Shown piece by piece: positions 35,548 through 47,486 of a stretch of DNA of 64,000 bases. Source of the DNA: Polytrichum commune (Eukaryota; Streptophyta; Polytrichopsida; Polytrichales; Polytrichaceae); NCBI GenBank assembly GCA_950295325.1, contig OX485809.1, forward strand, positions 9,860,001 to 9,924,000, given 5' to 3'. A program made the position numbers and the translations under genes. A model generated the notes under the pieces. That model did no database searches and was not told the DNA's origin. It worked only from the letters and a program-made list of their open reading frames with translations. Within the stretch, counting starts at the first letter, position 1. Every line of letters begins with the position of its first letter.

Positions 35548-36584
35548 AAACAATGTTATTTGTGAATATATGGAAATGGGCCTTAAAGGGAGGACAACTA
35601 CGTGCTCTAAAAATATGATTTAGTGTTGCCCACGCTATTCATCACCGACTCACACTAATTGTGTTGCAACCTTTGGGTGGCAACTGGAGAGGGTGTCGTA
35701 TGGCACTTGGTGCTACATAACAAGTCATGAAGACCGCTCTAATTAATATGTCACATGTGTTTAACGCCACATTGGGTAAGTTGTTTAGTATGGTGAGGGT
35801 CATGCAATGAATAGTGAAAATTAACAATGAGTTTATTTAACATCATTGCTAAATTCTGAAAATAAGATCATAAACTAGACCCAAGTTAGATGGTGCTAAA
35901 ACCAACACCCCCAAATAAGTACATTTTTCTAATTATGAATGTCCATCATGCAACCAATTTATACTCCTCCTCGCTTTAAAGGGTTTGCACACACCATGAA
36001 TCCATTCATGTTATAATACAAAAAGAAATGAACAATTGGCATCATTCATTCAACATAAAATCAAATTTTCCATTAGCCCCTAATGTCTCATGAGGACACC
36101 TTCTTCCAACTGATAAACTTTGGAAAGGTGAATGGGGATGCATTGAAATCGTTTATGCTCAAAATTTTGTGGCAATAGATGGCACATGTATCTACTTGTA
36201 ATTAGAGAGATCCACATACAAAAAAATCCCATAAGGAGCTATCAATTTCATCACAAATGTCCTCAAAATTGGTGTGCAACCGCTAAACAATTTGTATTGG
36301 TTGAATGCTATGAAATCACAAAATCCTTGATAAGAAGACGTTCCCATGTCCAAATTTCACTTCTTAACAAGAACGGAAGTTGTGAATAAGCTTTTGTGGA
36401 ACCGGTGTTTATGCAATTCATGGAGTTCATGCAAAAAGAAAAAGAAAATCGATCAAGCATTTGATCTTACTTAAAGAATTAAGAGTTGCATGTAAACATC
36501 ACTTCATAAACCCCACAATAACCTACATTTGGCAAATGAAATAGTAAATGAAACCCAAGGCATTCAACTCAGATCTCAAAGAAA
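35548..36584. other. AT-rich spacer, no gene seen
   Basis: No family-like ORF, and only scattered short repeats. Confidence 0.5.
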
Positions 36585-37330
36585 CTACACTAAATAGTGT
36601 ATTTAGGGCAGCTTCACACTATGGCCGTCCAAGTCGAGAGGCCCTGAGATTGAGTGACCAAACTTTGTTGAGAGTCCAAAGAAATGGGTTGAAAATAGCC
36701 AATAAAATATAAGAATTTGAGCCTTCGGTTGGGCACAATGTGAAGCCTCCAAAGGCCAAGCCTAAAAGTCCAAAACTTTGGCCATGAACTCCCACAGCCT
36801 CGACTTGGACGGCCATAGTGTGAAGCCTCCAAAGGTCAAGCCTAGGGTCCAAAGGAAGAAGAAGCATCCCACTTTATTCCCTACCCAAAACAACCCCTCC
36901 AATCTAACGGCCAAGATTTTGTCAATGTTTGACTTTTTATGAAAAAAAAACCAATGGCCTCTTGACCATAGTTTGGGTATCCATTCCTGTCTTACGCAAA
37001 CTTCCTTCAAGAGTCCGTCGCCTTGGTCAAAAAGTAGACATTTTAAATTGCGATGGCCTTTGGCCTCTAGTGTGAAGGGTTGAGAGGCCGAATTCTTGGT
37101 TTCTTGCAATATGATTGATGGAAATCGACGGCCTCTCAACCTTTGACCATAGTGTGAAGCAGCCCTTAGTGTCATCTACTACTTGAAATTATGCAATGCT
37201 ATAATTAGTTACTACATGTCTATTTTTGCAAACAAAGATCATATTGATCATTGTCATTTGGACATTATAGAATATTACTAATAAGAAGACATAGCATCGT
37301 GTAACTCCAAATAGTAAGTGACACTAGTGT
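36585..37330. mobile_element. Family F-like MITE interrupted by another MITE
   Basis: The left part is CTACACTAAATAGTGTATTTA up to 36605. The right part resumes at 37169 with GTGTCATCTACTACTTGAAA, then the AATGCTATAATTAG interior and the end GTAACTCCAAATAGTAAGTG followed by ACACTAGTGTA. Removing 36606-37168 restores a continuous TATTTAGTGTCATCTACT as in relatives. Confidence 0.75.
36606..37165. mobile_element. 560-bp nested Tourist-like MITE with internal duplicated ends
   Basis: The ends GGGCAGCTTCACACTATGG and the inverted CCATAGTGTGAAGCAGCCC match, with TTA duplicated at 36603-36605 and 37166-37168. Inside, 36612-36638 and 36799-36825 are an exact 27-bp inverted pair starting CTTCACACTATGGCC. 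The left 220 bp thus looks like a smaller complete hairpin. GTGAAGCCTCCAAAGG is repeated at about 36739 and 36820. No transposase; the 72-137-aa - frames here are artefacts of the repeat. Confidence 0.88.
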
Positions 37331-38895
37331 ACGCTGGTTAAGTTGGAATAGGTAAGATGGAGAACCTCCCCAACCAAGTGAGCCAAATGTATTCTACCAA
37401 CCAAGTAGAAACCAAAGGACTTGCTCTCGGAGGTGCCTTCGGGGAGACATGTGTGGGGTTGCTTGTTCACAATTGTGCATCCCAAAAGCTCACTTTTCTT
37501 CACACTTCTTCAAGCTCCCTCCTCTTCTTCTCATAAAGCCCAATTTTTTAGGGGGGTAAGTTACGCATAGAATGAAACCCACTTGAAGGTGAAGGAACAC
37601 CATACTTTACGCCAATGGCAACATCGGAGTCATGTTGACTCACCTTTTCTTTTCTTTTCGTTTGGATCAATTCAAGCCAAGATGTGGCCACAAGTAAACT
37701 ATGTACCTTACCGTTCTTGATACATTTGCACCCACATAAGTTACATATGATAGATTGCTTCACTATAAGTTCATGGCGATGACTTGTCCACATCTATTGA
37801 ATGAATGAAATTTGTGGGACCCAACGTTGTCTCCTCCATAACACAAAATATGTGTGTTAAAAAAGGGCCCGTATTCCTAACTCATCCATGAGTTCTTCTT
37901 AGCTTATCCATGTCCTTAATGCTAACTAACTTCTTTACCAAATTTCTGTTCAATAGCCTCTCATTTTTCCCATCTCTACTCCCTTCTGCTACGAGGTGGA
38001 CCACATTATTTCTAAAAGCAATCTAAATTAGCATATTTGAAATCACACACGATTGCTAGAAATATCACTCGCCATGTTCTAAAGTATGTAAATCATCCTA
38101 ATAAACTCAAATAATATGATTCTGATTTCGAATCAATTATAGTAAAACACAAATGGTGTGCGTCACATATATTTTAGCATTTCATAATTAGTGTTATGTG
38201 CAAAACTTGGACAAGGTGAGTGCAAATTTGACCGGTCATTGTTAAGTTCTCTCTTATATTGGTCAACTTTGGTTAATTATAACTAGGGTTGAGATCAATT
38301 AGCTAGCATGTGGTTGGTCATATTTAGAAGCTCACATTGTTAGCTAATTATGCCAACTATTGATTTAACCATGATTTTAGGTAGCTAGTATTTTGGTTAG
38401 CTCAATCTTCACCAACTCATAAGTTATCCAATTTTCTTAATTGAGTGGTGCGGGTGACCCTTACTCGGAGAGTTAGACAACTAGTTGTACAGAGCACTAG
38501 TATGGGGTTCATGCCATCCAATGCTTTTGCAACCATGCATATAACACATCACCTTAACATGGTTTCCTCAGCACCCGTTGTCCTATCACCTTTCCAAAAT
38601 GATGGGGAACATTAAGGTGATAACCACTACCACCAATCCTTCGTTGTATAATAGGCTGCATTGTTCAAAGTGAGCAACCTTTTTGTAGATTATGACTTAC
38701 TTGAAACAACATAGAAGTCAGTTTGGATGGCATGGACTTTGTGTTTGTATATAACTAACCTTTAAAGGCATAAACAAACATTTTTGTCTACACAATCATC
38801 GTTACCCAACAATACCAACATACATGTTTACATTAGAATCTTATGATTTCAAACACATGGATGGCTGGAATGAATAATCCATTTCACAAAATTCA
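37331..38895. other. Spacer, no gene seen
   Basis: No family-like ORF or sharp repeat was recognised. Confidence 0.5.
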
Positions 38896-38993
38896 CAATG
38901 GACTTTTCACCTAAGCTCTAGTTACAAGTGATAAGTGTCCACAACAATGGATTTTTCACCTATGCTATGGTTGCAAGTGATAAGTGTCCACAA
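38896..38993. repeat. Two-copy 49-bp tandem repeat
   Basis: Units at 38896 and 38945 begin CAATGGAYTTTTCACCTA and end AAGTGATAAGTGTCCACAA. Confidence 0.9.
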
Positions 38994-41500
38994 CATAAGC
39001 CAATTAAACCAAATCATTGGTCATATTAAGAGTCCATAGTTGTTGAGACCTCAAAAGTCATGCTATTGACTTTTCAAGTGACCCTTCATCGGTAGTTAGG
39101 TTCTCAATTGAAAGCCTGGTGAATGGATCTTGAATTCAATTGATCATGCGGATAACGGGTAACAATTCTTTACCATTTGCTTATTAAGTGCGCAATACGC
39201 TATCTTCTTTCTTGACAAATGGGATTGGGCTCAATCCAACCACGCAACTCCAAAGAACTCAACCAATAGATCAACCTTAAATGTGGCTTCCCATCCAGAT
39301 CATGAGGAATTATATGGGCCATTTCCCAGTTTGGAGGTAACATATCAGCAAATTCCTCCAACATTGTGGCATAAGGTGGTGCCCATGTGTCCTCAACGAC
39401 ATCTCTAGCCATAGTCAATTGAAACAAGGAACAAGGTTGCATCCTTCCAAATTGACCATATGTATTGCATGGCCTTGAGTCTATGGGGATTTGGACTTTG
39501 ACTATGCATTGGGTTCATTTTACAATGGCTTTAATAAAAACATGCAACATTATAATGAAAATCCAAGCGTGCCTTATGTTGTACTAGCCAGTCGTTGCCC
39601 ATAATCATGTCAATACCATCGCTGAACTTAGATACAATGCAATTGCTTTGACTCTAATATTTTTGAATGTGATATGGTCTTCAATAGGCTCATATGTAGG
39701 AATGTGATCATTGTTGCTAATACTGCATTTTTTCATTTCCAACCAGAAGGTATTAGCAAAAGCATAGCTCACAAAGCAAAGCTCACAAAGTAATGTGATG
39801 CAATACTATCCATTTAATCATATGCATCTTAATGCACTACTTGCCTTGAGAAGTTCATAATTAGTTGAGATGACAAAGTGAGTTTATTCAAAAGGTGTGG
39901 CTTGGCCTTATCCAAATATACTTGCCATAGTTTTGAATCAGATTTAAATTTATGCAACAACTCTAAAATGTTCAAAGGGCTCTTGAGCTACTTTGCCTTA
40001 TGTTTTTCAACAACAAAACATGCATGGGTATCATAGGGTACCCCCCTTTTATAATGCAAATAGGCCGTTAATAAAATTTGCAAATATTTAGATGAGGGAA
40101 TAATTAATGAATAAGTTCCCAAACACGTTACATTGTTCATCATAAACAACCTTTATTGGTAGTAATGGAATTGGTAAAATGATGTCTTTATTCAAAACAT
40201 CACACACAATCACATCAAATTGCTTATCAGATTTACCCTAGAGACGTTCTAGCACACTTAACGGTAAATCAAATAATTGTTCCAAATTTTGACCGTGTCC
40301 AAATAACCCATTGTCTAAGTGCCAGACTTGGGAAAATATTTATTAGCTTAATCTAAAGTCTTAGGTGCCGCGTCCTTGGGCAGTATGACCTTCATGATGG
40401 CAAATAAAATGAAATATGTCCTTCTTGTCTACGTTCTTTAAAGATTGCTCCTATGGAGTATCCTCCTTCTTGTAAAAGTTGGAGCGGCAAGAGTGTGACT
40501 GGCAAGCCTCCTTTCCACACACATGTTCATAACTAAGAAGTCCATTTGATTGCATCCCGTTGGATCAAGGCTTGGTGTCCTCTCTCCCTTTAGTAGCTTG
40601 AGCATAAGTAGTGTCAATGGTGATTGCATAGTGAATGAGACACTTGATGTCCTCCCAAGGACCACCATCTCCTTTTGGATCGACCAAGACTTTGTTTTTA
40701 ACATCTTCTTTCAGCCTCGCAAGAAATCTTTCCACCTTATCACCATAAAGATAGGATTGCGGGAGCACAAATGTTAAAACTCGTTGGCGTACTCTTTCAC
40801 ATACATTTTAATATGAGAAAGAAGGCGGAGCTCATTACGTGCAACCATCTTTGGACTAACACTCCCATAAGAACAAGTAACAACTTCTCTAAATGTTGCC
40901 AATCTAATGGGTCTTTCCCATCAAATTGTAGCTATTTTGCCAGTTTGTCCCACTGTTGGGCCACATTAGTCTTCAAACATATGAAGGATGTGTTGACCTA
41001 GCTATCCCACAAAATGCAACTTGCAATGAGGAACTTTTGAATTTGGGCCACCCATGCCAAAATTGTCATTCTAGAGCTAGCGCCCTTTGAATGTTCCAAG
41101 TTTCATCAAGGCGTCAACAAATTTACCTTTTTCAACTTCTTGTAATATTTCCAACAAAAAAGAAAAAGAAAAAGAAAAACTTCAATCCTTGGGAAATGTG
41201 GCCATCCTAAAGTTTCAGTGAAAGTCTTAAGTTTCTCATAAATTAATTCCAACATTGCAAATTGATCATGGTCGTCAAACAACTTACCTTCACATTATTC
41301 ACATATCTTTTGTGTGAGCAATTTGTCCAAAAAAGTTTAGTTGTATCACTTGTTGGGAAAGTAGAAACAAGGTTAACATTGGAAGGAGAGGCCTCATCAC
41401 TAGGGGCAAATATACCCATTTATGTTGCCCATGGTGTCTTACACCACTTCCAATACTCTAAAACCAAAGAGCCCTAGGACAATTTAAAAGCTTGACAAAT
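38990..41500 (-). pseudogene. Ty3/gypsy retrotransposon remnant (gag, protease, RT start)
   Basis: The - strand shows gag, protease and RT in the usual Ty3/gypsy order. At 40768-40565 a gag-like stretch reads LPQSYLYGDKVERFLARLK with KVLVDPKGDGGPWEDIK after it. At about 39621-39540 the end of an aspartic protease and linker reads DGIDMIMGNDWLVQHKARLD. At 39390-39200 comes EEFADMLPPN, then GKPHLR and LELRGWIEP, as in the approach to reverse transcriptase. A frameshift leads to PFVKKEDSVLRT and, with stops, VKNCYPL and FKIHSPGFQLRT near 39165-39085. Beyond about 38990 the RT palm, RNase H and integrase are absent, and no LTR pair was found. The element is dead and truncated. Confidence 0.75.
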
Positions 41501-41628
41501 CATGATATATTCAAGAAAAAATAGAAGAACTCAAAAGAAAGCACTGGAATCCCCTAAAAAACTTGACAAACCTTGAGCCTTATACATTTGTAAGAACTAA
41601 GAGTTGAAGCTCCCTTCAAGCTATAGTA
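41501..41628. other. Short spacer
   Basis: Nothing was recognised between the retroelement remnant and the next MITE. Confidence 0.4.
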
Positions 41629-41832
41629 TTTTGTCTAATTAATATGGGTTACCATTCGGAGTTACGTGTTGTGATGTGTCTTTTACAAACATTCTCATTT
41701 TTTACCAACTAAGTTATATCATATTATCTATTGTGCTACTACTTATAGTATTTGGGTTAAATATGACACTCTCATTATAATGTTTATAGCAATGCGTAAT
41801 TCCAAATGGTAACCCACACTAATTAGACAAAA
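41629..41832. mobile_element. 204-bp MITE, family F-like
   Basis: Left TTTTGTCTAATTAATATGGG continuing TTACCATTCGGAGTTACG; right, inverted, TTTTGTCTAATTAGTGTGGG continuing TTACCATTTGGAATTACGC. The TIR is about 38 bp with few mismatches. The inner GGAGTTACG block is the family F subterminal motif, although the outer tip differs from other members. Confidence 0.85.
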
Positions 41833-42829
41833 CATTGTAGTCCTCAAGCATATAGTTAACCAATTCTTAGTCCATCTCTTTAGGGTGAGTTAAGTGCTCT
41901 TAAATTAACTGCTTTGACTTACGAGTGAGAACATCATGTAACACCAATGTCCCAACTAAGTGGGTAACTCCCCTTGTACCTTTTAGAACTATTAGATTTC
42001 CCAAGGTGGAGTCATCTAGTCGTACAGATAACAAAGTCTAGTTGGAATTAGAGATAGCAAAGATAACTAATACAAAGATACCCGTTACACATGTCATTGG
42101 TGTACATCACATTAAACTACTTAACGTGAGATGATTTTATGTTAAAAAACGGATGTACTCTAGCATTAGTCTATGTGAATTATTTAGTCCATACGTCGCG
42201 TGACACCAACTTTTGTTAGCATGTTTCACACCATGTCATTTGTCAAGATCACACCTTCATAAACATATGCATCACGTCACTTGAAATTTTGTTGGTAGGG
42301 CATTGTCATATGTGCTCCACTCTAATTGATGTTCCAATTCCATGGTCCACATACTTACCAATAAACGGTGCAGTGTGTGTAGTCCATAAACATCCCAATT
42401 GACACCAACGAGTAAAATCTCCTTGTTCTTCAGGACCCCATAACGATAATAAAGAATGCGCTAAATTATTGGCATGGTAGAAACTACAACAGTTAAAAAG
42501 TTACAACCTTCCAAATAAATAACCAACATCAGGCAATCCGACGTGAATTTGAGCATGTTGGTCCTACTCTGCTCAAGAATCCTCTTGGTGCAGGGTGGGG
42601 TTTATTGCTTGCCTTGCGGTGGGTGGGCTCTTGGCTTCCTACCTACCTACCTACCTAGTTGTTTTTGTCAAGTAGAGATAAGAATTCACAGGGGGAATCG
42701 AACCACCAACCACTCCATTTGAAAATGGGTACCTCTCCATTATCACCCAGTAGTTTAAGGTCGTCTCGGACCTTACAACCTTCCAAATAAGAGCTAATCC
42801 ATGAGTAAACCATGAAGTAACAAAAGTCA
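41833..42829. other. Spacer, no gene confirmed
   Basis: Around 42655-42780 the - strand contains GGTTCGATTCC, a B-box-like sequence, but no tRNA fold could be completed. CTAC repeats lie at about 42640-42656. Confidence 0.45.
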
Positions 42830-42831
42830 TA

Positions 42832-43412
42832 CTCCCTCCGTTTCATATCAAAAGTTACGTTTCACTAAATATGTGGGATTAAGGTCATTTTTCGCATTTT
42901 TAGCACAAAATTGTGTGCGTTGTATAGCTCTCACTAAGCACTTTCCAAATTGATGTCGACGGACGCGTTGAACAATGTTTTTCTCACTTGGCAGTCGTGC
43001 ATGATTGAGGCCATCGTGACTGAGGGGTCGAACCACTATAATATTCCACACATGGGAAAAACAGCGTTGCAGCACAGGGGTGAACTTCCTCACACTTTGC
43101 GTTGTTTGGCAGAAATCGTTAGGAATGCTCGTGAATTTGTTGAAGGCAACACGCCCGTTCATCACCATTGACAAATGATACACATAAAACTGTGTTGATG
43201 TTTGGGTTTAGGTTGAGTTCAAATATCAATTGTTAAATAAGTGTAAATTGTTAGTTGATTGACTTGGTAGTTCATCAGCAACAACATTTACATTGTTTAT
43301 AGCAACATTCCAATTCGTTTGACGAAGTTTGAAAAAAAATTCAGCAAACGTATCTTTTGTTTCGTAATGCAAATTATGTCCAAACGTAACTTTTGATATG
43401 AAATGGAGGGAG
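42832..43412. mobile_element. 581-bp Stowaway/mariner element keeping a transposase fragment
   Basis: The left end CTCCCTCCGTTTCATATCAA continues AAGTTACGTTT; the right end is its inverted copy ending ATGGAGGGAG. TA flanks both sides (42830-42831 and 43413-43414). CTCCCTCCG tips with a TA target are the signature of plant Stowaway/mariner-like elements. It is larger than typical MITEs and still has the transposase 3' end (42935-43170). Confidence 0.92.
42935..43171 (+). pseudogene. C-terminal fragment of a mariner-like transposase
   Basis: The frame reads ALSKLMSTDALNNVFLTWQS, then CMIEAIVTEGSNHYNIPHMG and KTALQHRGELPHTL. The LNNVFLT.QSCMIE and YNIPHM.K..L..RGELP patterns are what I recall from the C-terminus of plant mariner-like transposases. 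The DD39D catalytic part is missing, so this is a deletion derivative. It lies inside intact Stowaway-type TIRs, which supports the assignment. A stop (TAA at about 42934) closes the frame upstream. Confidence 0.7.
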
Positions 43413-43414
43413 TA

Positions 43415-44051
43415 CCTGTAAACCATCCACCTAAAGAGAAATAAGTTATAACTCTTTGTCGGTTTCATTGAGACGAATTTCACTATTATCAGTTCTATCA
43501 AACCATCAAGTCTTCAACATATGCTAGTATGTTTTGCAAAGTACACAACAAGTAGTTTGTGACAAAACAATATTGATATTCCTTGCAGAAAGAACATCGT
43601 TGCATAAGTTCCCACACTAAAAGAACAACACTTAAGCTTAACAACATTGACATTCTAAACAAGTGGACGGTAACAACACCTATAACCATTATTTTTTAAC
43701 ATATGATTTTTATATCTTAGTTTGGTTTCCTTGCTACTACAGAGCTACTTTAACTTGTGTTGGATCTTGTGAGTAAATGAATGTGGATGTTCTCAATACA
43801 TTCCAACATGTAGTTCTTGGACATTGCACAAAGAAACTACGAATTCTCAAAAAAGACAAGTTTAGGACGAGTCCAAAACCAACCCCTAGGCTCTCATGTT
43901 CAACCTAGTACCTATGTCCGTTTGGAAGGCAACAACCTTGTAACGGTCAAAACTAGGTGTAAGTTAGTTACCGTGGGTTTTGTAATCACTTATTATTGTC
44001 CTACTTGCCAACAACAACAAAGTTGACTCTACTACCTATAAACTACACCGA
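43415..44051. other. Spacer, no gene seen
   Basis: Only short unrecognised ORFs. Confidence 0.5.
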
Positions 44052-44533
44052 GGGCCACTTCACACACAAGCCAAGAGCCGTGACCATGAAATTGTGAGAG
44101 CCCAAAAGAAAATGTCCAAACGCCGTCCTAAGACACCTCCAAAATCATGTAGTGTGGTCACGGATCCTCAACTGTAGTGTGCAACCAAATGCTATTTCAA
44201 TGAAATTCTATTCATGTCAGTCTTCACACATGATAAAATAAATAGAAGAAATCAACAGTTGTGAGCATTCAGATTGCCATAGCCTCCCGGTTTTGTGTTA
44301 GGTCTACCTCCAAGAGGTGGTTTTTGAAAATAGTCCAAGTGACCATGAAACATCATCCATTTGATGCCATGTAGGAATCCATGTAGACTTTACATCCATC
44401 TTGCATTCACATACTCCATTGGTCCCTCAAGCGTTGTGTGAAGCACACTTGGGACCGGCTCCGCCTTTTCCACCTATGAGAAGGCTTGAAGTGTAATGGT
44501 CACGGGCTCTCAGTCTCGTGTGTGAAGTGGCCC
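44052..44533 (+). mobile_element. 482-bp Tourist-like MITE, family A copy 2
   Basis: Ends GGGCCACTTCACACACAAG and CTCGTGTGTGAAGTGGCCC. TAA follows the right end, but the left flank is CGA, so the duplication is eroded. Same orientation and same internal blocks as 18844-19339 (GGTCTACCTCCAAGAGGTGG, GGACCGGCTCCGCCTTTTCC). Confidence 0.85.
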
Positions 44534-44536
44534 TAA

Positions 44537-44820
44537 CTTACACTGATTATACCAACAAGTGCATGTTGCTATTTGGAGTTACTTAATGCTATAGCTGCAA
44601 TGCTTAATCTCTGCACGAATTATGTGCTTGGCTGTGTGCTTATTATGCAGTGCTTAATGATAATGGAATATTCCACCCAGCAAAGTCATTCATGTTCTAG
44701 ATTGTCCGGACGACCTATTTGGCCTTTTCTTTATTACCAATTGAATTCCGGAGTAAGACGTTATTGCATTGTGTAAATCCAAAGAGTAGTACGCATTTGA
44801 TTGGTATAATCATTGTACTA
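44537..44820. mobile_element. 284-bp MITE, family F-like
   Basis: Left TACACTGATTATACCAACAA and right, inverted, TACAATGATTATACCAATCA form the TIR. Inner TGCTATTTGGAGTTACTTAA and TGTAAATCCAAAGAGTAG are the family F subterminal pair. It abuts the family A copy. Confidence 0.75.
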
Positions 44821-45600
44821 CATACACATGTAACTTATTACCTATCTTCTTGTACCTCAATAGTTGACATTATATTTTTGATAAGAATCTTGGTATAGCC
44901 ACCCCAAACAGTGATAAGTGCAAAGGTGATGGAGGGAATTAATGATTGGACACATGTCAGGGGGCAGACCAACAAGAGTGCAACCTTTTCATGATTTTAC
45001 AAACCAATATAGCAATAAGTTCCATCAATTTCATTGGAATCATGAACCAAGTTCACTATATAGTCAACCAATTTAAATTGAATTTTCACCCAATTTCATT
45101 ATATTGTCGTGAACAAATTCATGATTTCGTACCCATATTCATGAGTTCGCAAAATCAATTTCATGAACTGTATAACTTTATGTCACACAAAAACAAATGC
45201 TACATCATGTATAAGAGTCTCCTGATCGCTCCCCATGACTAGCTCTACCAAAATTTTAGTTGACTTCTTATCCAACTTTGGACCTCGTCTGCAGTGATTG
45301 CTCGTACATCATCACCAGTGTGACCTAATACTTCAATGTTCGATGATTTTGGAGATCAAACATGTTCCACGCTATGCTCACACGGCCAACACTCTTCCCA
45401 CTATCAAATCCACAACCACAGTGCACTCTCAAATCCACAACATTGGGCACTTCAACTACATTTGGTTTGTGTTGCTTGCTTCATTGTATAGTAATCAAAG
45501 ACCAGAGAAGAACACGCACTGCTCGCTTCCAGCTTTGAGGTGCTCTAATGAAGAACCAAAACTAACGTCAAGGCTAGAGGCTTCCAGGTGAACACATAAC
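44821..45600. other. Spacer, no gene seen
   Basis: The + open frames at 44946-45242 and 45298-45591 have no recognisable motif. Confidence 0.45.
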
Positions 45601-45696
45601 GTAGAGGAACCAATGATTAGGAAGAAGACAAAGAATGCAAAACAAGGAGTTGAGAAGTTGAGAATACAAAAACCACGTAGTGTGAAAATATTTATC
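45601..45696. repeat. Dispersed repeat shared with 16801-16898
   Basis: Same phrases in the same order as described for the 16.8 kb copy. Confidence 0.8.
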
Positions 45697-45974
45697 AATT
45701 TCTAGACTTGTGAAAAATCACCCCAATGTCACGCCTGTTCTACACATATGCGGAATTGCTTAAGTCAACGGAAATAGGTCCGTCTACTCTATATAAATAT
45801 AAACTGACCTTGTTGTATGGGTACCTCGAAGCCCTTTGGGGGGGATACCATGTCCGGTATCTTCAAGGCACTAGTGGCTAGCTAGGAACTAGTATAGTGT
45901 GTCACTATAGTGTCCATCCTCGAAAGGGGAGAGTAGTATTTGTTCCAATGTCCCCTTGTCCAATGGGCATCGGG

Positions 45975-46018
45975 TCATTGGCATTACGAACGGACACTTT
46001 ATTCACGCCGGCCCCTTG
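45975..46018. repeat. 44-bp block identical to 16236-16279
   Basis: See the 16.2 kb entry. After CCCCTTG this copy continues CTTTGAAAGCAG, whereas the other continues TAGACC; both soon reach GGAGTTTC. Confidence 0.95.
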
Positions 46019-46093
46019 CTTTGAAAGCAGTTGGAGTTTCTATCTATAAATATAAATCGTGAGTGGGTACAGTCCATGAGAGGTGCTTACTTA

Positions 46094-46595
46094 GGGCCAC
46101 TTCACACACGAGGCTGACAGCCCGTGACCGTTACACTTCAAGCACTCTCATTGGTGGAAAAGGCGGAGCTGGTCCAAGCTTGTTGCTTCACACTACGCTT
46201 GAGGGACCAATGGAGTATGTGAATGCAAGATGGATGTAAAGTCCACATGGATGCCTACATGACATTGAATGGATCATGTTTCATGGTCAATTTGGACTAT
46301 TTATAAAACCATCTCATGGAGGTAGGCCTAACACAAAACTAGGAGACCATGGCACTCCGAATGCTCACAACCTTTGATATATTCTATTTTATCATGCGTG
46401 AAGACCCGCATGAATAGAAATTCATCGAAATAGCATTTGGTTAAGGGTCCGATCACGTATGGCTTCACACTACACTTGAGGGCCCGTGACCACACTACAT
46501 GATTTTGGAGGTGGGTTGGGACGGCCTTTGGACACTTTCTTTCGGGCTCTCACAATTTCATGGTCACGGCTCTTGGCTCGTGTGTGAAGTGGCCT
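46094..46595 (-). mobile_element. 502-bp Tourist-like MITE, family A copy 3 (inverted)
   Basis: GGGCCACTTCACACACGAG at the left and CTCGTGTGTGAAGTGGCCT at the right. TTA is duplicated (46091-46093 and 46596-46598). Internal order is inverted relative to copies 1 and 2. Confidence 0.88.
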
Positions 46596-46759
46596 TTACG
46601 GCACCTCCATTGGAAGGATAAATTCTTCCGACTGCAAGCCACCAAATCAAGTAAATTCCGGTCCCAACTTGGGAGGACTGGGACCGGTGGAGGGCATTCT
46701 TTATTTATTTTAGGAAGATATAAAGGGCACGAAAGGCCGAGGAGAGCTCCTGTTCCACG

Positions 46760-47143
46760 CCATTGTTCACATGGCGTCCCAAGTCCCACGTCCCAAGTCC
46801 CAACATGGAGTCAAGGTCCCAACTTGTGAGCCTCAACTAATCACTAAAGTATGGTTAACTATCATTAAAGTCGGATCATAGTTATTTTACACATATATAT
46901 TTTCGGGACTTGGGTTAAGAGCTTGGTCTAATTTTTTGTTCGATCCGACTCACAACATAATTTCCAAGCTTTGTCTCCAAAAAGTGTTGCCATGTAAGCA
47001 ATTATGTCATAGTTGGGACTTGGGACTTGGGACCTTGTGTGAAGTGGTAAGTCCCAACTTCCATACTCTCAACGGCTGAGATTGCATGGATTGACCTCAT
47101 GTGACTTGGGACTTGGGATTTGGGACCATGTGTGAGCCGGCCC
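46760..47143. mobile_element. Family I MITE, right end intact
   Basis: The right end, inverted, reads GGGCCGGCTCACACATGGTC. The left end CACATGGCGTCCCAAGTCCC is eroded at the tip. Internal repeats of GACTTGGGACTTGGGA and the phrase TTAAAGTCGGATC are shared with 24409-24680. Confidence 0.65.
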
Positions 47144-47307
47144 TTTGAGTCTAAGATTAGCGTATATGTTGAATTCGACTACTGCAAGAATCGTTGTCAC
47201 ATGGGTTTCGACAAGTAAGTGAAGATACCAATGCCGTAGTATGAGAGTTGGATGTCATCGTATGTATTTTTGTCCACTTTGTTTTAAAACTAGTTATGAG
47301 CAGGACA

Positions 47308-47400
47308 CCATTTATGGTATTTAATGTCACATACACTTATTTGCTAAGGGGCCTAAACTAGATGCCCTAGAGGTATGAAAGTGTCACACCTGTTAAATAC
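47308..47400 (+). repeat. Repeat shared with 5600-5700 (inverted)
   Basis: Starts CATTTATGGTATTTAATGTC and carries CACATACACTTATTTG and GGCCTAAACTAGATGCC. Confidence 0.6.
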
Positions 47401-47486
47401 AAATACGAAATATTGTTCATCCACATAAGTGCTTTTTATTTATTTAAGGGAGAGTTTATTTACAAAGTTATGCTTAAATCTTACCC

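Noticed and set aside
36614-37175. Overlapping - frames of 72-137 codons
   Set aside because: They lie in the nested MITE and contain its repeated phrases; not a gene.
42655-42780. Possible tRNA on the - strand (GGTTCGATTCC B box)
   Set aside because: The T arm has a mismatch, and no proper anticodon stem, D arm or acceptor pairing could be built.
42848-43183. 111-codon - frame
   Set aside because: It is the antisense of the mariner transposase fragment, which has the family-like pattern on the + strand.
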